Of a DNA stretch of 45,771 nucleotides, positions 10,802-19,862 are shown piece after piece. Each line of letters starts with the position of its first letter. Position 1 is the first letter of the stretch. A program made the translations under genes and the position numbers. Under the pieces are notes generated by a model. That model was not told where the DNA came from. It did no database searches and was given only the letters and a program-made list of their open reading frames with translations. Origin of the DNA: Hyphococcus sp. (GTDB lineage Bacteria; Pseudomonadota; Alphaproteobacteria; Caulobacterales; Parvularculaceae); assembly GCA_028285645.1 (NCBI GenBank), contig JANQOV010000026.1, positions 1 through 45,771 on the forward strand, read 5' to 3'.

Positions 10802-11656
10802 ATGTCAGCCATTCGTCCTTCCAGAAAACGCAACGTTGCGACCATTCGAAACCAGAAAGGCGGCGAACCGATCGTTTGCCTGACAGCATACACGGCAATG
10901 ATGGCGGAGATATTGGACTCATCTGTGGACGTCCTGCTGGTGGGCGATTCCCTTGGAACCGTATTGCACGGTCATGAGACGACTATCCCTGTGACCATTG
11001 ATGACATGATCTATCACGGACGGTCCGTCGCGCGCGCTAATCCGAAAGCGCTCTTGGTTGTTGATGTTCCATTCGGCAGCTATGAGGCGGGTCCCGAGCA
11101 AGCCTACGCAACGACGGCGCGCATACTAAAAGAAACCGGCGCTGACGCCGTTAAGCTCGAAGGCGGCGTCGCTCAGGCGCCGACAATCGAGTTTCTGGTC
11201 AATCGCGGCGTGCCCGTGATGGGACATATCGGCCTTCGCCCACAAGCGGTCCGCGCCACTGGCGGCTACCGCATTGTCGGCAAGACTGAAGAAGAATGCA
11301 CCAACCTCAAAGAAGACGCAGATGCGGTTACAAAGGCCGGCGCCTTCGCCGTTGTTCTTGAGGGCGTTGTCGAAGCGCTCGCCGCCGAAATCACAAAACA
11401 GATTGACATTCCGACTATCGGCATTGGCGCTTCGCCGCATTGCGATGGGCAAATTCTCGTCACGGAGGATTTGCTCGGCATGTTTGAAAAGACGCCAAAA
11501 TTCGTCAGGAAATTTGCTGATCTGCGCAACGAGATCTCAACCGCGGTTGAGCAATACGCAAATGAGGTTCGCGAAAGAACATTCCCGACAGAAGCGGAAA
11601 CCTATTCCGGAAACAAAACGACAATTCCCCTGCCGATCAAAAAGGCCCAACGCTAG
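10802..11656 (+). CDS. panB: 3-methyl-2-oxobutanoate hydroxymethyltransferase PanB
   Basis: I chose ATG 10802, placed about 6 nt after GAAGAGGA; a GTG at 10775 lies upstream of that site. The 284-residue protein shows the PanB blocks CLTAYTAMMAEI, VLLVGDSLGTVLHGHETT (metal-binding GDSLG), DVPFGSYE, AVKLEGG, GHIGLRPQ and GIGASPHCDGQILVTEDLLG. It transfers a hydroxymethyl group from methylene-tetrahydrofolate to alpha-ketoisovalerate, giving ketopantoate, the first committed step of pantothenate synthesis. It converges on panC, and the two genes share a CTAG as their stop codons. Confidence 0.97.
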   Translation: MSAIRPSRKRNVATIRNQKGGEPIVCLTAYTAMMAEILDSSVDVLLVGDSLGTVLHGHETTIPVTIDDMIYHGRSVARANPKALLVVDVPFGSYEAGPEQAYATTARILKETGADAVKLEGGVAQAPTIEFLVNRGVPVMGHIGLRPQAVRATGGYRIVGKTEEECTNLKEDADAVTKAGAFAVVLEGVVEALAAEITKQIDIPTIGIGASPHCDGQILVTEDLLGMFEKTPKFVRKFADLRNEISTAVEQYANEVRERTFPTEAETYSGNKTTIPLPIKKAQR

Positions 11657-12501
11657 GCCGCTTCAACAGGTACGTTGTCAATCAAACGGGTTTTACCGAT
11701 CCATGCAGCCGCTAACAGTCTTCCAGGCCGATCAACCTTTTCGATATGCGCAAGCGAAAATGCGTCGACGAAATGCAAATAGTCAACGCTCGAAAAGCCG
11801 GCGCCCAAGAGCTGTTCGATCGAGGCATCCCGAATTTCAGACCAGTTGTGATCTGCGCTGTGCAGCTTCTCGGCTGCGGCAGTCAGCGCTTTATACAAGG
11901 CTGGCGCAACATTGCGTTCTTCAACGGAAAGATACTGGTTGCGCGACGACATGGCGAGGCCGTCCGATTCACGCACCGTTGGCGCGCCGACAATTTCCGT
12001 TGCGATATCAAGATCGCGGACCAGACGTTTAATAACAGCGAGTTGTTGGTAGTCCTTTTCGCCAAATACCGCCACATCAGGAGACAAGATCATCAAAAGC
12101 TTCGTCACAATCGTTGCAACGCCGTCAAAAAACTGCGGTCGGGAGAGTGCGCAATGATCCTCGCCAACCCCCGCGACCGATATTTTGGTCGAGAAGTCCG
12201 CGGGAAAAAGATCGTTTCGATCAGGCGTAAACGCGAAATTGCATCCGCGCGCTTTCAACAGTTCAAGGTCGCTTTCTACCGTGCGCGGATAAGTGCCGAA
12301 GTCTTCATTCGCGCCGAACTGAAGCGGGTTAACGAAAATTGTCGCCACAACCTGGTCGCTGATCTCATTTGCGACATCAATCAGCGACAAATGCCCTTCA
12401 TGCAGCGCGCCCATGGTCGGCACGGCGGCAATCGTTTCGCCCGCTTGGCGGCGCTTAGCGAGCGCCCCTTGAATTTCCGATTTCGTCTTACAGATAATCA
12501 T
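11653..12501 (-). CDS. panC: Pantothenate synthetase PanC
   Basis: Starts at ATG 12501 (MIICKTK, 282 residues) or GTG 12519 (6 more residues); neither has a strong ribosome site. The protein carries the nucleotidyltransferase HxGH motif as PTMGALHEGHLSLI (residues 28-41), FVNPLQFG, VFGEKDYQQLA and the second ATP-binding signature AMSSRNQYL. It joins pantoate and beta-alanine using ATP to make pantothenate. Its stop lies inside a CTAG shared with panB on the other strand. Confidence 0.96.
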   Translation of the reverse strand: MIICKTKSEIQGALAKRRQAGETIAAVPTMGALHEGHLSLIDVANEISDQVVATIFVNPLQFGANEDFGTYPRTVESDLELLKARGCNFAFTPDRNDLFPADFSTKISVAGVGEDHCALSRPQFFDGVATIVTKLLMILSPDVAVFGEKDYQQLAVIKRLVRDLDIATEIVGAPTVRESDGLAMSSRNQYLSVEERNVAPALYKALTAAAEKLHSADHNWSEIRDASIEQLLGAGFSSVDYLHFVDAFSLAHIEKVDRPGRLLAAAWIGKTRLIDNVPVEAA

Positions 12502-12626
12502 GGCTTGCGATTGTCGCACGTTCCGTTCACGGGCCTGGCTCCGCTGAATGACGGGCTGTTAGCACGCCGAACTCAACCTCGCCAGATATGAATGAACAAA
12601 GGCAAAGGCCTAAGGAGACCTGAGAC

Positions 12627-12986
12627 ATGTTGCTTTCCATGATGCGCGTTAAACTGCATAGCGCAACAGTGACAGAATGCGATCTACATTACGAAGGCTC
12701 CGTCGCAATTGATCAGGAGCTCTTGGACGCGACTGGCCTTTTGGTTGGAGAAGAAGTGCACATCTGGAATGTCTCAAGCGGCTCACGGATCATCACCTAT
12801 GTCATCCCGGGCGAAGCGGGTTCGGGTAAAGTCGCCGTCAACGGCGCAGCGGCGCGACACTTTCAGAAGGGCGATACAGTGATCATTACGAGCTTTGCTC
12901 AAATGTCCTATGAAGAAGCAAAGGAACACAAGCCAACCGTTGCAATCATGACGGAAGATAACAGGGTCAAAGAGCTTATTCGCTAA
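12627..12986 (+). CDS. panD: Aspartate 1-decarboxylase PanD
   Basis: A 119-residue protein starting at ATG 12627, 9 nt after AAGGAG. The self-cleavage site Gly24-Ser25 sits in HYEGSVAID, which would generate the pyruvoyl cofactor. Lys9, Tyr22, the downstream WNVSSGSR and the NGAAARHF block are as in the PanD family. It makes beta-alanine from aspartate, the amine substrate of PanC. It diverges from panC, 125 bp away, and converges with the DUF2520 gene, overlapping it by 3 bp at the stop codons. Confidence 0.97.
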   Translation: MLLSMMRVKLHSATVTECDLHYEGSVAIDQELLDATGLLVGEEVHIWNVSSGSRIITYVIPGEAGSGKVAVNGAAARHFQKGDTVIITSFAQMSYEEAKEHKPTVAIMTEDNRVKELIR

Positions 12987-13708
12987 GCGTTGCGTTCATA
13001 ATCAGGCCATGCCGCTTTCACAAAGGCCTCATATAAAACTTTGAGGTTGTTCCTATCTGACAGGCTTTCAAGATTCTTATGAACGGTTGTTTCATCGCGC
13101 CGTGCAACCGGACCTGTCAGCGAATCTGTCGGATTTTCTACAAACCTATCGACAACGCTAGCAAGGTAGCTCCCTAAGATTATTTGTGGCGGGATGCCTG
13201 AAAAATCTGCAAACTCCTTTGCCGTTTCATTCCACACATAACCCGCCAGATTGCCGGCCAAAACGGCAAGCGCATGATAGCGCGGCCGGTCCGCGTCCTC
13301 GATGATGAAATTGGGGTTCGGCGCGCCCGGAAATATTTCTTCAAATGAAGGCCCGTCTGCTGGACACGCAAAGGCGATGCCTTTCATCTTTTCGGCAGGC
13401 AGTTCCAAACGCGGAAAGGAATAGAGCGGATGAAATCCTGCAACGCCGTCCAGCGTCGTGGCGCCGGAAAAATGGATCAAATGCTTGCCGGTCAGCGCCG
13501 TTTGCCATTCTTCCCGCCACGCCGCCAACTTGTCATCCGGAATAGCGGCGGCGATGATCGTCGCTTTTTCAATGAGACTAGCGCATGAAGGTTTATCGCT
13601 CTCCACTTGCCGGCGTGATACGAGACTGACCTCGTGGCCCAAATGTTTAAGGTAGGAAGCGATGTTCACGCCCACGCGACCAGCGCCAAAAATCACATAT
13701 CGTTCCAT
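12983..13708 (-). CDS. Rossmann-fold / DUF2520 protein, candidate ketopantoate reductase
   Basis: A 241-residue protein (ATG 13708; GTG 13711 is an alternative) that opens with a nucleotide-binding loop, FGAGRVGVNIASYL, fitting GxGxxG for NAD(P). The N-terminal Rossmann domain runs to about residue 120 (IHFSGATTLDGVAGFHPLYSF). The C-terminal helical domain (about 130-240) resembles DUF2520, in the 6-phosphogluconate dehydrogenase-like/ProC-like superfamily. It lies among panB, panC and panD, and no PanE is seen in the window. I infer it may reduce ketopantoate to pantoate, as the non-PanE enzyme PanG does in Francisella. Whether it is a true PanG orthologue cannot be decided here. Confidence 0.7.
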   Translation of the reverse strand: MERYVIFGAGRVGVNIASYLKHLGHEVSLVSRRQVESDKPSCASLIEKATIIAAAIPDDKLAAWREEWQTALTGKHLIHFSGATTLDGVAGFHPLYSFPRLELPAEKMKGIAFACPADGPSFEEIFPGAPNPNFIIEDADRPRYHALAVLAGNLAGYVWNETAKEFADFSGIPPQIILGSYLASVVDRFVENPTDSLTGPVARRDETTVHKNLESLSDRNNLKVLYEAFVKAAWPDYERNA

Positions 13709-13799
13709 CACGCGTTCACTCGCCTCACATGCATTCTACAATCCCGCTCTTTTTGGACCGTTTCGACAATGCTAAGTCTTCAGATATCAATACAAGCTT

Positions 13800-13827
13800 T
13801 TGAAATCACATAAAAATCTGATAGCAT
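13800..13827 (+). promoter_or_regulatory. Possible sigma-70 promoter upstream of the peptide ABC transporter
   Basis: TTGAAA at 13800-13805 and TAGCAT at 13822-13827 are separated by 16 bp within an AT-rich stretch, about 50 bp before ATG 13879. This is the best -35/-10 candidate in the 170-bp gap between the divergent DUF2520 gene and the transporter. It is called by eye only. Confidence 0.35.
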
Positions 13828-13878
13828 AAAAAGCGCCGATTTCGAATGGCGGCGAGCATTACCGACGCTGAGATTTGA

Positions 13879-16452
13879 ATGAACTCCAGCCCTCCGGCGA
13901 TCCACAAGCAAGCAAAGCACTTGATAAGCGGATTAATCTCGTTCTGCTTTGTTTTATTCTTCTCCGCTGCTTCCGCTGACGGCGGGGCGTTTAATGTCGG
14001 CGTGCAGCTTGAGCCGCCCAATCTCGATCCAACCGCTGGCGCTGCGGCGGCGATCGATGAAATCGTCTACGCAAACATATTTGAAGGGCTGACCCGCATC
14101 CAGGAAGATGGAACGGTTGCCCCTGCGCTGGCGAGCGATTGGGCAATATCAGACGACGGACGGATTTACGAATTCACATTGCGAGAAGGCGTGCGATTCC
14201 ATGATGGAACGCTGTTCGATGCGGACGATGTGGTGTTCACCTTCGACCGCGCCCGATCTGAAACATCCGCCAATGCGCAAAAGCTCATCTGGCAGGCCAT
14301 AGAGCAAGTTGAAGCGCTCTCAGCACAACAAGTTCGCTTTACCCTGAAAGAACCGCTCGGCGCCTTCCTAACCTATCTAGGTTGGGGCGATGCGGTCATC
14401 GTCGCGCCGGAAACCGCCGGTTCAAACGCGATCAACCCTGTGGGAACGGGCCCCTTTCGTTTTCACCGATGGCGGCGCGGCGCGTTGGTGACGCTTGTGC
14501 GCAATGCTGATTATTGGGACGTGCAGCCGGCTCTTGAACAAATCAACTTTATCTTTATCCCCGACCCGACGGCAGCCTTCGCAGCGCTCATGGCGGGCGA
14601 TGTTGATGGGTTCCCCAATTATCCGGCAGCGGAAAATCTCGACCTTATCAGTCGTCAAGCGCAGCTTCAGACCGTTTTCGGAACTGGCGAAGGCGAGATC
14701 ATTCTGGCCATTAACAACGCCAAGCCACATTTTGCCGACAAACGCGTGCGCCAAGCGTTCAGCCACGCCATCGACCGGCAAGCCGTAATAGACGCCGCCC
14801 TCTTCGGAAATGGCGTTCCCATTGGATCGCATTTCCCGCCGCACCATCCCTCTTATGTCGATCTGACAGATCAGTATTCATATGATCCCGACAAAGCGCG
14901 GGCGTTGTTAGCCGAAGCAGGCTTAAGCAAGGGGTTCACGGTAGACCTCGCCTTGCCGCCTCCGGCCTATGCCCGCCGCAGCGGCGAAGTCATCGCGGCG
15001 CAACTCGCCGCTATCGGCATTGACGTTAGAATTCGAAACATCGAATGGGCGCAGTGGCTGGACCAAGTATTTGCTAACAAGGCCTATGACCTGACGATCG
15101 TCGCCCACACTGAACCCCTCGACATCGATATCTACGCCCGCGACGATTACTATTTCGGCTATTCCAACCCCAATTTCAAAGCTGTCATCAGCGCTTTGCA
15201 TTCCGAGATCGATCCAACAAAGCGGGACGAACTATTCAAGCAGGCGCAACGCATCATCAGCGATGACGCGGTCAATGTCTTTCTGGCGCAAAGCCCAAAA
15301 ATTGGGGTCTGGTCGAAGAATGTTTCCGGCGTCTGGGCGAATGCGCCGGTGCAGGCAAACGACTTTACCGACGCTCGTAACTCGGGGCGAGCGCTCGCCT
15401 CTCTCAACCAGCAGTCAACAAACAATCTGCCTGTTTTCGCCATCACCCTTGCTGCAGTGGCGATGATTGTCGGTATTGTGCTGACATTGGCGAAGGCGAG
15501 CCCCGCTTACATTGCGGGACGCGTAAGCTCTCTGTTTCTCTCACTGTTCGCAGCAACAATCATTGTCTTTCTGTTGATCGAAATCGCACCCGGCGATCCG
15601 GCGGCGTTCATGATGGGCCTTAATGCGGATCCGGAATCCGTTGCAGCATTGCGTCAGGAGTTTGGTCTCGATCGCCCCGTGCTTGTCCGCTATTTTTCCT
15701 GGGTCGGCGGTCTCATCGCGGGCGATTTCGGGATCAGCTACACTTATCGCGTGCCCGTCGCCGAATTGATTAGGGAACGCTTGCTTGTTTCGTTGCCGCT
15801 GGCGTTTCTTGCTTTTCTTCTATCTACGGCCATCGCAATTCCAGCGGGCGTCGCGGCGGCGGCGTGGCGTCGACGTGTTCGCGGACGCGTTCTTCTCACA
15901 ACGGCGCAGGCGGGGATCGCCATCCCTAACTTTTGGTTGGCGATCCTGTTAGTGATGATTTTTTCCGTTTCGTTGCGCTGGTTTTCCGCCGGCGGCTTTC
16001 CGGGCTGGGACGCAGGCGCAGGCCCCGCATTGAAGGCGCTGCTCTTACCGGCGATTGCACTGGCTGTTCCACAGGCGGCAATTCTTACGCAGGTTATGCG
16101 CTCTTCGATGATCGAAACGCTCAGCGAAGATTATATCCGAACGGCGCGCGCCAAAGGCGTCAGCCGTAGTAGGACATTGCGCAACCACGCCTTGCGTAAC
16201 GCATTAATCCCGGTTCTGACTATTCTTGGGCTTCAGTTCGCCTTCTTACTAGCCGGCGGCGTGATCATAGAAAACGTATTCTATTTACCTGGGCTTGGAC
16301 GGCTGGTGTTTCAGGCAATCGCCCAGCGCGATCTCATCGTCGTCAAAAACATTGTCATTATACTCGTCTTCGCCACAATCATGGCGGCTTTCATTATCGA
16401 TCTCGCTTATTCAATCGTCGATCCGCGGCTGCGACGGACGGCGCAGTCATGA
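13879..16452 (+). CDS. Peptide ABC transporter: substrate-binding protein fused to permease
   Basis: An 857-residue fusion. A signal-like segment covers residues 15-33, followed by a family 5 (Dpp/Opp-type) solute-binding domain (about 38-505: LEPPNLDPT, VGTGPFRF, VRQAFSHAIDRQAV). An extra membrane helix follows at about 517-538. A DppB-like permease fills about 545-857, with APGDPAAFMMG, the EAA loop around 745-775 (DYIRTARAKGVSR) and ENVFYLPGLGRL. In most bacteria these are two proteins. The added helix returns the chain to the cytoplasm, so the permease keeps normal topology with the binding protein tethered outside. No stop or frameshift separates the halves. It overlaps the second permease by ATGA. 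The substrate is probably short peptides, by family. Confidence 0.9.
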   Translation: MNSSPPAIHKQAKHLISGLISFCFVLFFSAASADGGAFNVGVQLEPPNLDPTAGAAAAIDEIVYANIFEGLTRIQEDGTVAPALASDWAISDDGRIYEFTLREGVRFHDGTLFDADDVVFTFDRARSETSANAQKLIWQAIEQVEALSAQQVRFTLKEPLGAFLTYLGWGDAVIVAPETAGSNAINPVGTGPFRFHRWRRGALVTLVRNADYWDVQPALEQINFIFIPDPTAAFAALMAGDVDGFPNYPAAENLDLISRQAQLQTVFGTGEGEIILAINNAKPHFADKRVRQAFSHAIDRQAVIDAALFGNGVPIGSHFPPHHPSYVDLTDQYSYDPDKARALLAEAGLSKGFTVDLALPPPAYARRSGEVIAAQLAAIGIDVRIRNIEWAQWLDQVFANKAYDLTIVAHTEPLDIDIYARDDYYFGYSNPNFKAVISALHSEIDPTKRDELFKQAQRIISDDAVNVFLAQSPKIGVWSKNVSGVWANAPVQANDFTDARNSGRALASLNQQSTNNLPVFAITLAAVAMIVGIVLTLAKASPAYIAGRVSSLFLSLFAATIIVFLLIEIAPGDPAAFMMGLNADPESVAALRQEFGLDRPVLVRYFSWVGGLIAGDFGISYTYRVPVAELIRERLLVSLPLAFLAFLLSTAIAIPAGVAAAAWRRRVRGRVLLTTAQAGIAIPNFWLAILLVMIFSVSLRWFSAGGFPGWDAGAGPALKALLLPAIALAVPQAAILTQVMRSSMIETLSEDYIRTARAKGVSRSRTLRNHALRNALIPVLTILGLQFAFLLAGGVIIENVFYLPGLGRLVFQAIAQRDLIVVKNIVIILVFATIMAAFIIDLAYSIVDPRLRRTAQS

Positions 16453-17291
16453 GCGAGGCCGTCTATAGAGACGCGGACAAGGACCGTTGGCCCAGGAGTT
16501 TTTGGCTCGGCGTGTTGATCGTCGCGGTTTTCCTGACCACCGCCCTGCTTTCGTTCCTATGGACCCCTTACGACATAGCCGCCATTGACGTCAGCGTGCG
16601 GTTTGAAGCGCCCTCTTTGACGAATCCGTTCGGAACCAATCATCTGGGCCGTGACGTTTTTTCCATGATCATGGTTGGCGCGCGCACGTCCATTGCGGTT
16701 GCGCTGTTCGCCGTCGGGTTAGGCCTCGCACTGGGAACTCCCTTTGGCCTTGCCGCCGCCGCCCTGCGCGGACCTTTTGGCGACATCATCATGCGCGGTA
16801 ATGATTTGATGTTCGCTTTCCCCGCTATCATTCTCGCGATTTTGATCGCCGCAGTGTTCGGCCCAAGCGCCCTTAACGCCATTATCGCCATTGGCGTGTT
16901 CAACATTCCCGTTTTTGCGAGGCTTGTCCGGGGCGCTGCGCTTCCAGTGTGGACGCGCGGTTACATCTTAAGCGCCCGCGCCGCCGGCAAGGGGCGCGCC
17001 AGAATCTCCCTTGAACACATTCTGCCGAATATCCTCCATGTGCTGATCATTCAGGCGACGGTGCAGTTGTCTCTTGGCGTGTTGGCAGAAGCTGGATTGT
17101 CATATGTAGGACTTGGAGCCCAGCCGCCCACCCCGAGCTGGGGCCGAATGCTGGCGGAAAGCCAGACCATGATCAGCTTTGCGCCCTGGCTTGCGATCTT
17201 TCCGGGCGTTGCGATTTTTTCCTTTGTGCTTGGGCTCAACCTTATTGGCGACGGCCTGCGGCGCAAACTCTATACCCGCGAGGGCCTTTGA
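16449..17291 (+). CDS. Peptide ABC transporter permease (DppC-like)
   Basis: A 280-residue membrane protein with an N-terminal helix (about 20-40), the DppC/OppC-type NPFGTNHLGRDVFSMIMVGARTS segment and five further helices. The EAA loop is GYILSARAAGKGRARISLEHILPN, and LSYVGLGAQPPTPSWGRML follows. It pairs with the fused permease to form the transmembrane channel. Its start overlaps the previous gene (ATGA), and the ATPase ATG follows its stop directly (TGAATG). Confidence 0.95.
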   Translation: MSEAVYRDADKDRWPRSFWLGVLIVAVFLTTALLSFLWTPYDIAAIDVSVRFEAPSLTNPFGTNHLGRDVFSMIMVGARTSIAVALFAVGLGLALGTPFGLAAAALRGPFGDIIMRGNDLMFAFPAIILAILIAAVFGPSALNAIIAIGVFNIPVFARLVRGAALPVWTRGYILSARAAGKGRARISLEHILPNILHVLIIQATVQLSLGVLAEAGLSYVGLGAQPPTPSWGRMLAESQTMISFAPWLAIFPGVAIFSFVLGLNLIGDGLRRKLYTREGL

Positions 17292-18851
17292 ATGACCGTC
17301 CTCGTTTCTGTCAAAGATCTATCACTGCGGATGGGGTCACGCCTGGTCCTTGAGGACTTGTCTTTCGACGTTAAGGCGGGCGAGATTTTCGGGCTTATAG
17401 GCCCCTCAGGCGTTGGCAAATCCATGGCGGCGCTGGCGATCATGGGACTTGCGCCAAGGGCCACAGAAGTTAGCGGTGAAATTCTGTTCGAAGGTGAAAA
17501 CCTTTTGGAAAAATCAGACAAGGCGATGTGCGATATTCGCGGGGCGAAAATCGCCATGATTTTCCAAGAGCCAATGACGGCGCTTAATCCGCTGCAATCT
17601 ATCGGCGCGCAGGTCGCCGAAACGGTTCTCCTCCACAGCGGCAAAAAAAACCGAGAAGCTAACGAAGTCGCTGTTGAAACCCTGCGGCGAGTGGGGCTTG
17701 ATCCTGATGAAATCCCGCCATCGCGCTACCCGCATGAACTCTCTGGCGGGCAACGCCAAAGGGTAGTGATTGCCATCGCTGTCGCCATGAAACCCGCTTT
17801 GATCATCGCCGATGAGCCAACAACGGCCTTGGACGTCACGACCCAGGCAAAAATTCTTGCGTTGCTTAAAACGCTTTGTGCGGAAGATGGCGCAGCGCTG
17901 ATCCTAATCACGCACAACGCGCCGGTGATCCGTCATATGGCGAACCGGGTGCTCGATCTTGGCGCCGAGCGGCAGTCGCGGAGCGCGGTTGCTAATTCAC
18001 TTCAGGCTGACCCTAGTGAAACCAACCGCACGCCAAACGAACGCAGAAGCGACATTGTTTTGAGCGCGCAATCAGTATCCTGTAATTACGCGCTTGCAAG
18101 ACGTAGCTTTATCGCGCCGGATCGAGCATTTCGCGCTGTTGACAATGTCAGTTTCGAGTTGCGCAAAGGCGAAACTGTCGGGTTGGTGGGGGAGTCCGGG
18201 TGCGGCAAGTCAACGCTAGCGCAGGCCTTGCTCGGTCTTCATCCTTTGCACAGCGGCGCCATCGAAATTGCCGGACAGATCTTTCCCTGCAGAGATGCGG
18301 CGGAAATGCGCCGGTTGCGGCGGCAAATTCAAATTGTCTTCCAGGATCCTTATGGCAGCTTCAACCCGCGCATGAAGGTAGGCGACATCATTGCCGAACC
18401 GTTTCATCTTTATACAGAACGCCCGCCGAGGGCCGAACAGCGTGACAGAGCTGCTAAGGCGTTGACGCAAGTCGGTCTGCCGGCGGCGGCGATTGATCGC
18501 TATCCACATGCGTTTTCCGGCGGCGAGCGCCAACGGATTGCAATCGCTCGCGCGCTGGTGACAAGACCCTCGATCCTCGTTCTTGACGAACCTACATCGG
18601 CGCTTGATGCGCACGCGCGCGACAGCGTTCTTGCCCTGCTTGCGCGTTTATCGCGCGACCAGCAGCTTGCCTATCTCTTCATCACACACGACTTGTCGCT
18701 GATCCGCAACATCGCTGATCGCGTGTTGGTGATGAAAAACGGCGCGATTGTCGAAGGCGCCGAAACAGAAGCGCTGTTTTCCGATGCGCAACACCCCTAT
18801 ACTCGCGAATTGATCGACGCAGCGCTATATCTGTCCGCCGACGTTGCCTGA
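17292..18851 (+). CDS. Peptide ABC transporter, double ATP-binding protein (DppD-DppF fusion)
   Basis: A 519-residue protein with two complete ABC cassettes. Cassette 1 has Walker A GPSGVGKS (about 36-43), signature LSGGQRQRV and Walker B LIIADEPT. Cassette 2 has Walker A GESGCGKS, signature [10 protein letters not shown] and Walker B ILVLDEPT. The cassettes are joined by a poorly conserved linker (about 225-255). The C-terminus ends in HPYTRELID, the start of the oligopeptide-family tail, while cassette 1 appears to lack that tail. The protein powers the upstream importer. The arrangement reduces a five-protein Dpp/Opp system to three chains. Confidence 0.94.
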   Translation: MTVLVSVKDLSLRMGSRLVLEDLSFDVKAGEIFGLIGPSGVGKSMAALAIMGLAPRATEVSGEILFEGENLLEKSDKAMCDIRGAKIAMIFQEPMTALNPLQSIGAQVAETVLLHSGKKNREANEVAVETLRRVGLDPDEIPPSRYPHELSGGQRQRVVIAIAVAMKPALIIADEPTTALDVTTQAKILALLKTLCAEDGAALILITHNAPVIRHMANRVLDLGAERQSRSAVANSLQADPSETNRTPNERRSDIVLSAQSVSCNYALARRSFIAPDRAFRAVDNVSFELRKGETVGLVGESGCGKSTLAQALLGLHPLHSGAIEIAGQIFPCRDAAEMRRLRRQIQIVFQDPYGSFNPRMKVGDIIAEPFHLYTERPPRAEQRDRAAKALTQVGLPAAAIDRYPHAFSGGERQRIAIARALVTRPSILVLDEPTSALDAHARDSVLALLARLSRDQQLAYLFITHDLSLIRNIADRVLVMKNGAIVEGAETEALFSDAQHPYTRELIDAALYLSADVA

Positions 18852-18868
18852 ACGGAAAGAAGACCTAA

Positions 18869-19855
18869 ATGAAACCCGGCAAAAGAAATCTGATCACGGA
18901 TGTCGAAGGTCTGACGGTCGGCAATGCGACCGATGAAAAAGCCGCGACCGGCGTGACCGTTCTGCGTTGCGAAAAGGCATTTGTGAGCGCTGTCGATGTT
19001 CGCGGCGGTGCGCCCGGCTCGCGAGAGCTACATGTTCTTTCCCCTGAAAACCTGGTGGGTCGCGCTGACGCGATTGCCCTTGCAGGCGGTTCTGTTTTTG
19101 GCCTCGGCGCGGCGGACGGCGTCGTCAGCGCCCTGTCAGAGGCGCAAGTGGGCTTGCGACTCATCGACAAGGGCCCGCACATTCCAATCGTTCCTGCTGC
19201 GGTGCTACATGATCTCGGCAATGAGGGGACCAAAGACTGGGGCGGCGAGCCGCCTTACCGGCGCCTGGGGGAAGATGCTGTCAAAGCAGCTACGTCTGAT
19301 TTTGCGCTCGGTTCGGTCGGCGCCGGGAGAGGCGCGGAAGCAGGCGTGAAAAAAGGCGGTCTCGGCTCAGCATCGCTCGATCTCGGCGAGGGTATAATTG
19401 TCGGGGCTTTGGTCGCCGCCAATCCCGCCGGTTCAGTCGTAATGGAGGACGGGAAGACCTTTTACGCCTGGCCATGGGAAATCGATAAAGAGTTTGGCGG
19501 CGCTGCGCCGCCCAATTCAAAGGATGGCGTTGATCCCTTCCCGCCGCATTCAAGACTGGGCGCCGCCCGCGCCGGCGCCAATACAACGATCGCGATTGTT
19601 GCAACGTCTGCAGATCTCACCAATGTTGAATGCAAACGCATGGCGATGACCGCACATGACGGCATCGCCCGCGCGGTCCGGCCGGCGCATACGATATTCG
19701 ACGGCGACATTGTTTTCGGCGTTTCAAGCGCACTTACGAAACTGCCAGAAGAGCCAGCCTTGATGCGCACAGCGATGACGGCGCGCATCGCCGCCGCTGC
19801 TGCGGACTGCCTTGCCCGCGCCATCGCCCGTGCTGTTTATGAGGCCGGGCTTTAG
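18869..19855 (+). CDS. P1-family (S58/DmpA-type) peptidase
   Basis: A 328-residue protein starting at ATG 18869 after a GGAAAGAAGA site, 17 bp behind the ATPase gene. Family blocks are LITDVEGLTVGNA, VDVRGGAPGSRE, ALAGGSVFGLGAADGV, GSVGAGRGAEAG and GANTTIAIVAT. In this N-terminal nucleophile family the chain self-cleaves before a Ser or Thr; here the likely site is Asn238-Thr239, which would free Thr239 as nucleophile. Relatives include DmpA, beta-aminopeptidases and nylon hydrolase NylC. No signal peptide is seen. Co-location with the peptide importer suggests it degrades imported peptides or amides in the cytoplasm. Confidence 0.9.
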   Translation: MKPGKRNLITDVEGLTVGNATDEKAATGVTVLRCEKAFVSAVDVRGGAPGSRELHVLSPENLVGRADAIALAGGSVFGLGAADGVVSALSEAQVGLRLIDKGPHIPIVPAAVLHDLGNEGTKDWGGEPPYRRLGEDAVKAATSDFALGSVGAGRGAEAGVKKGGLGSASLDLGEGIIVGALVAANPAGSVVMEDGKTFYAWPWEIDKEFGGAAPPNSKDGVDPFPPHSRLGAARAGANTTIAIVATSADLTNVECKRMAMTAHDGIARAVRPAHTIFDGDIVFGVSSALTKLPEEPALMRTAMTARIAAAAADCLARAIARAVYEAGL

Positions 19856-19862
19856 AACGCGC

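Noticed and set aside
11274-12032. 252-codon plus-strand ORF spanning the end of panB and antisense to panC
   Set aside because: It crosses two well-supported genes in other frames and its product has no family-like sequence.
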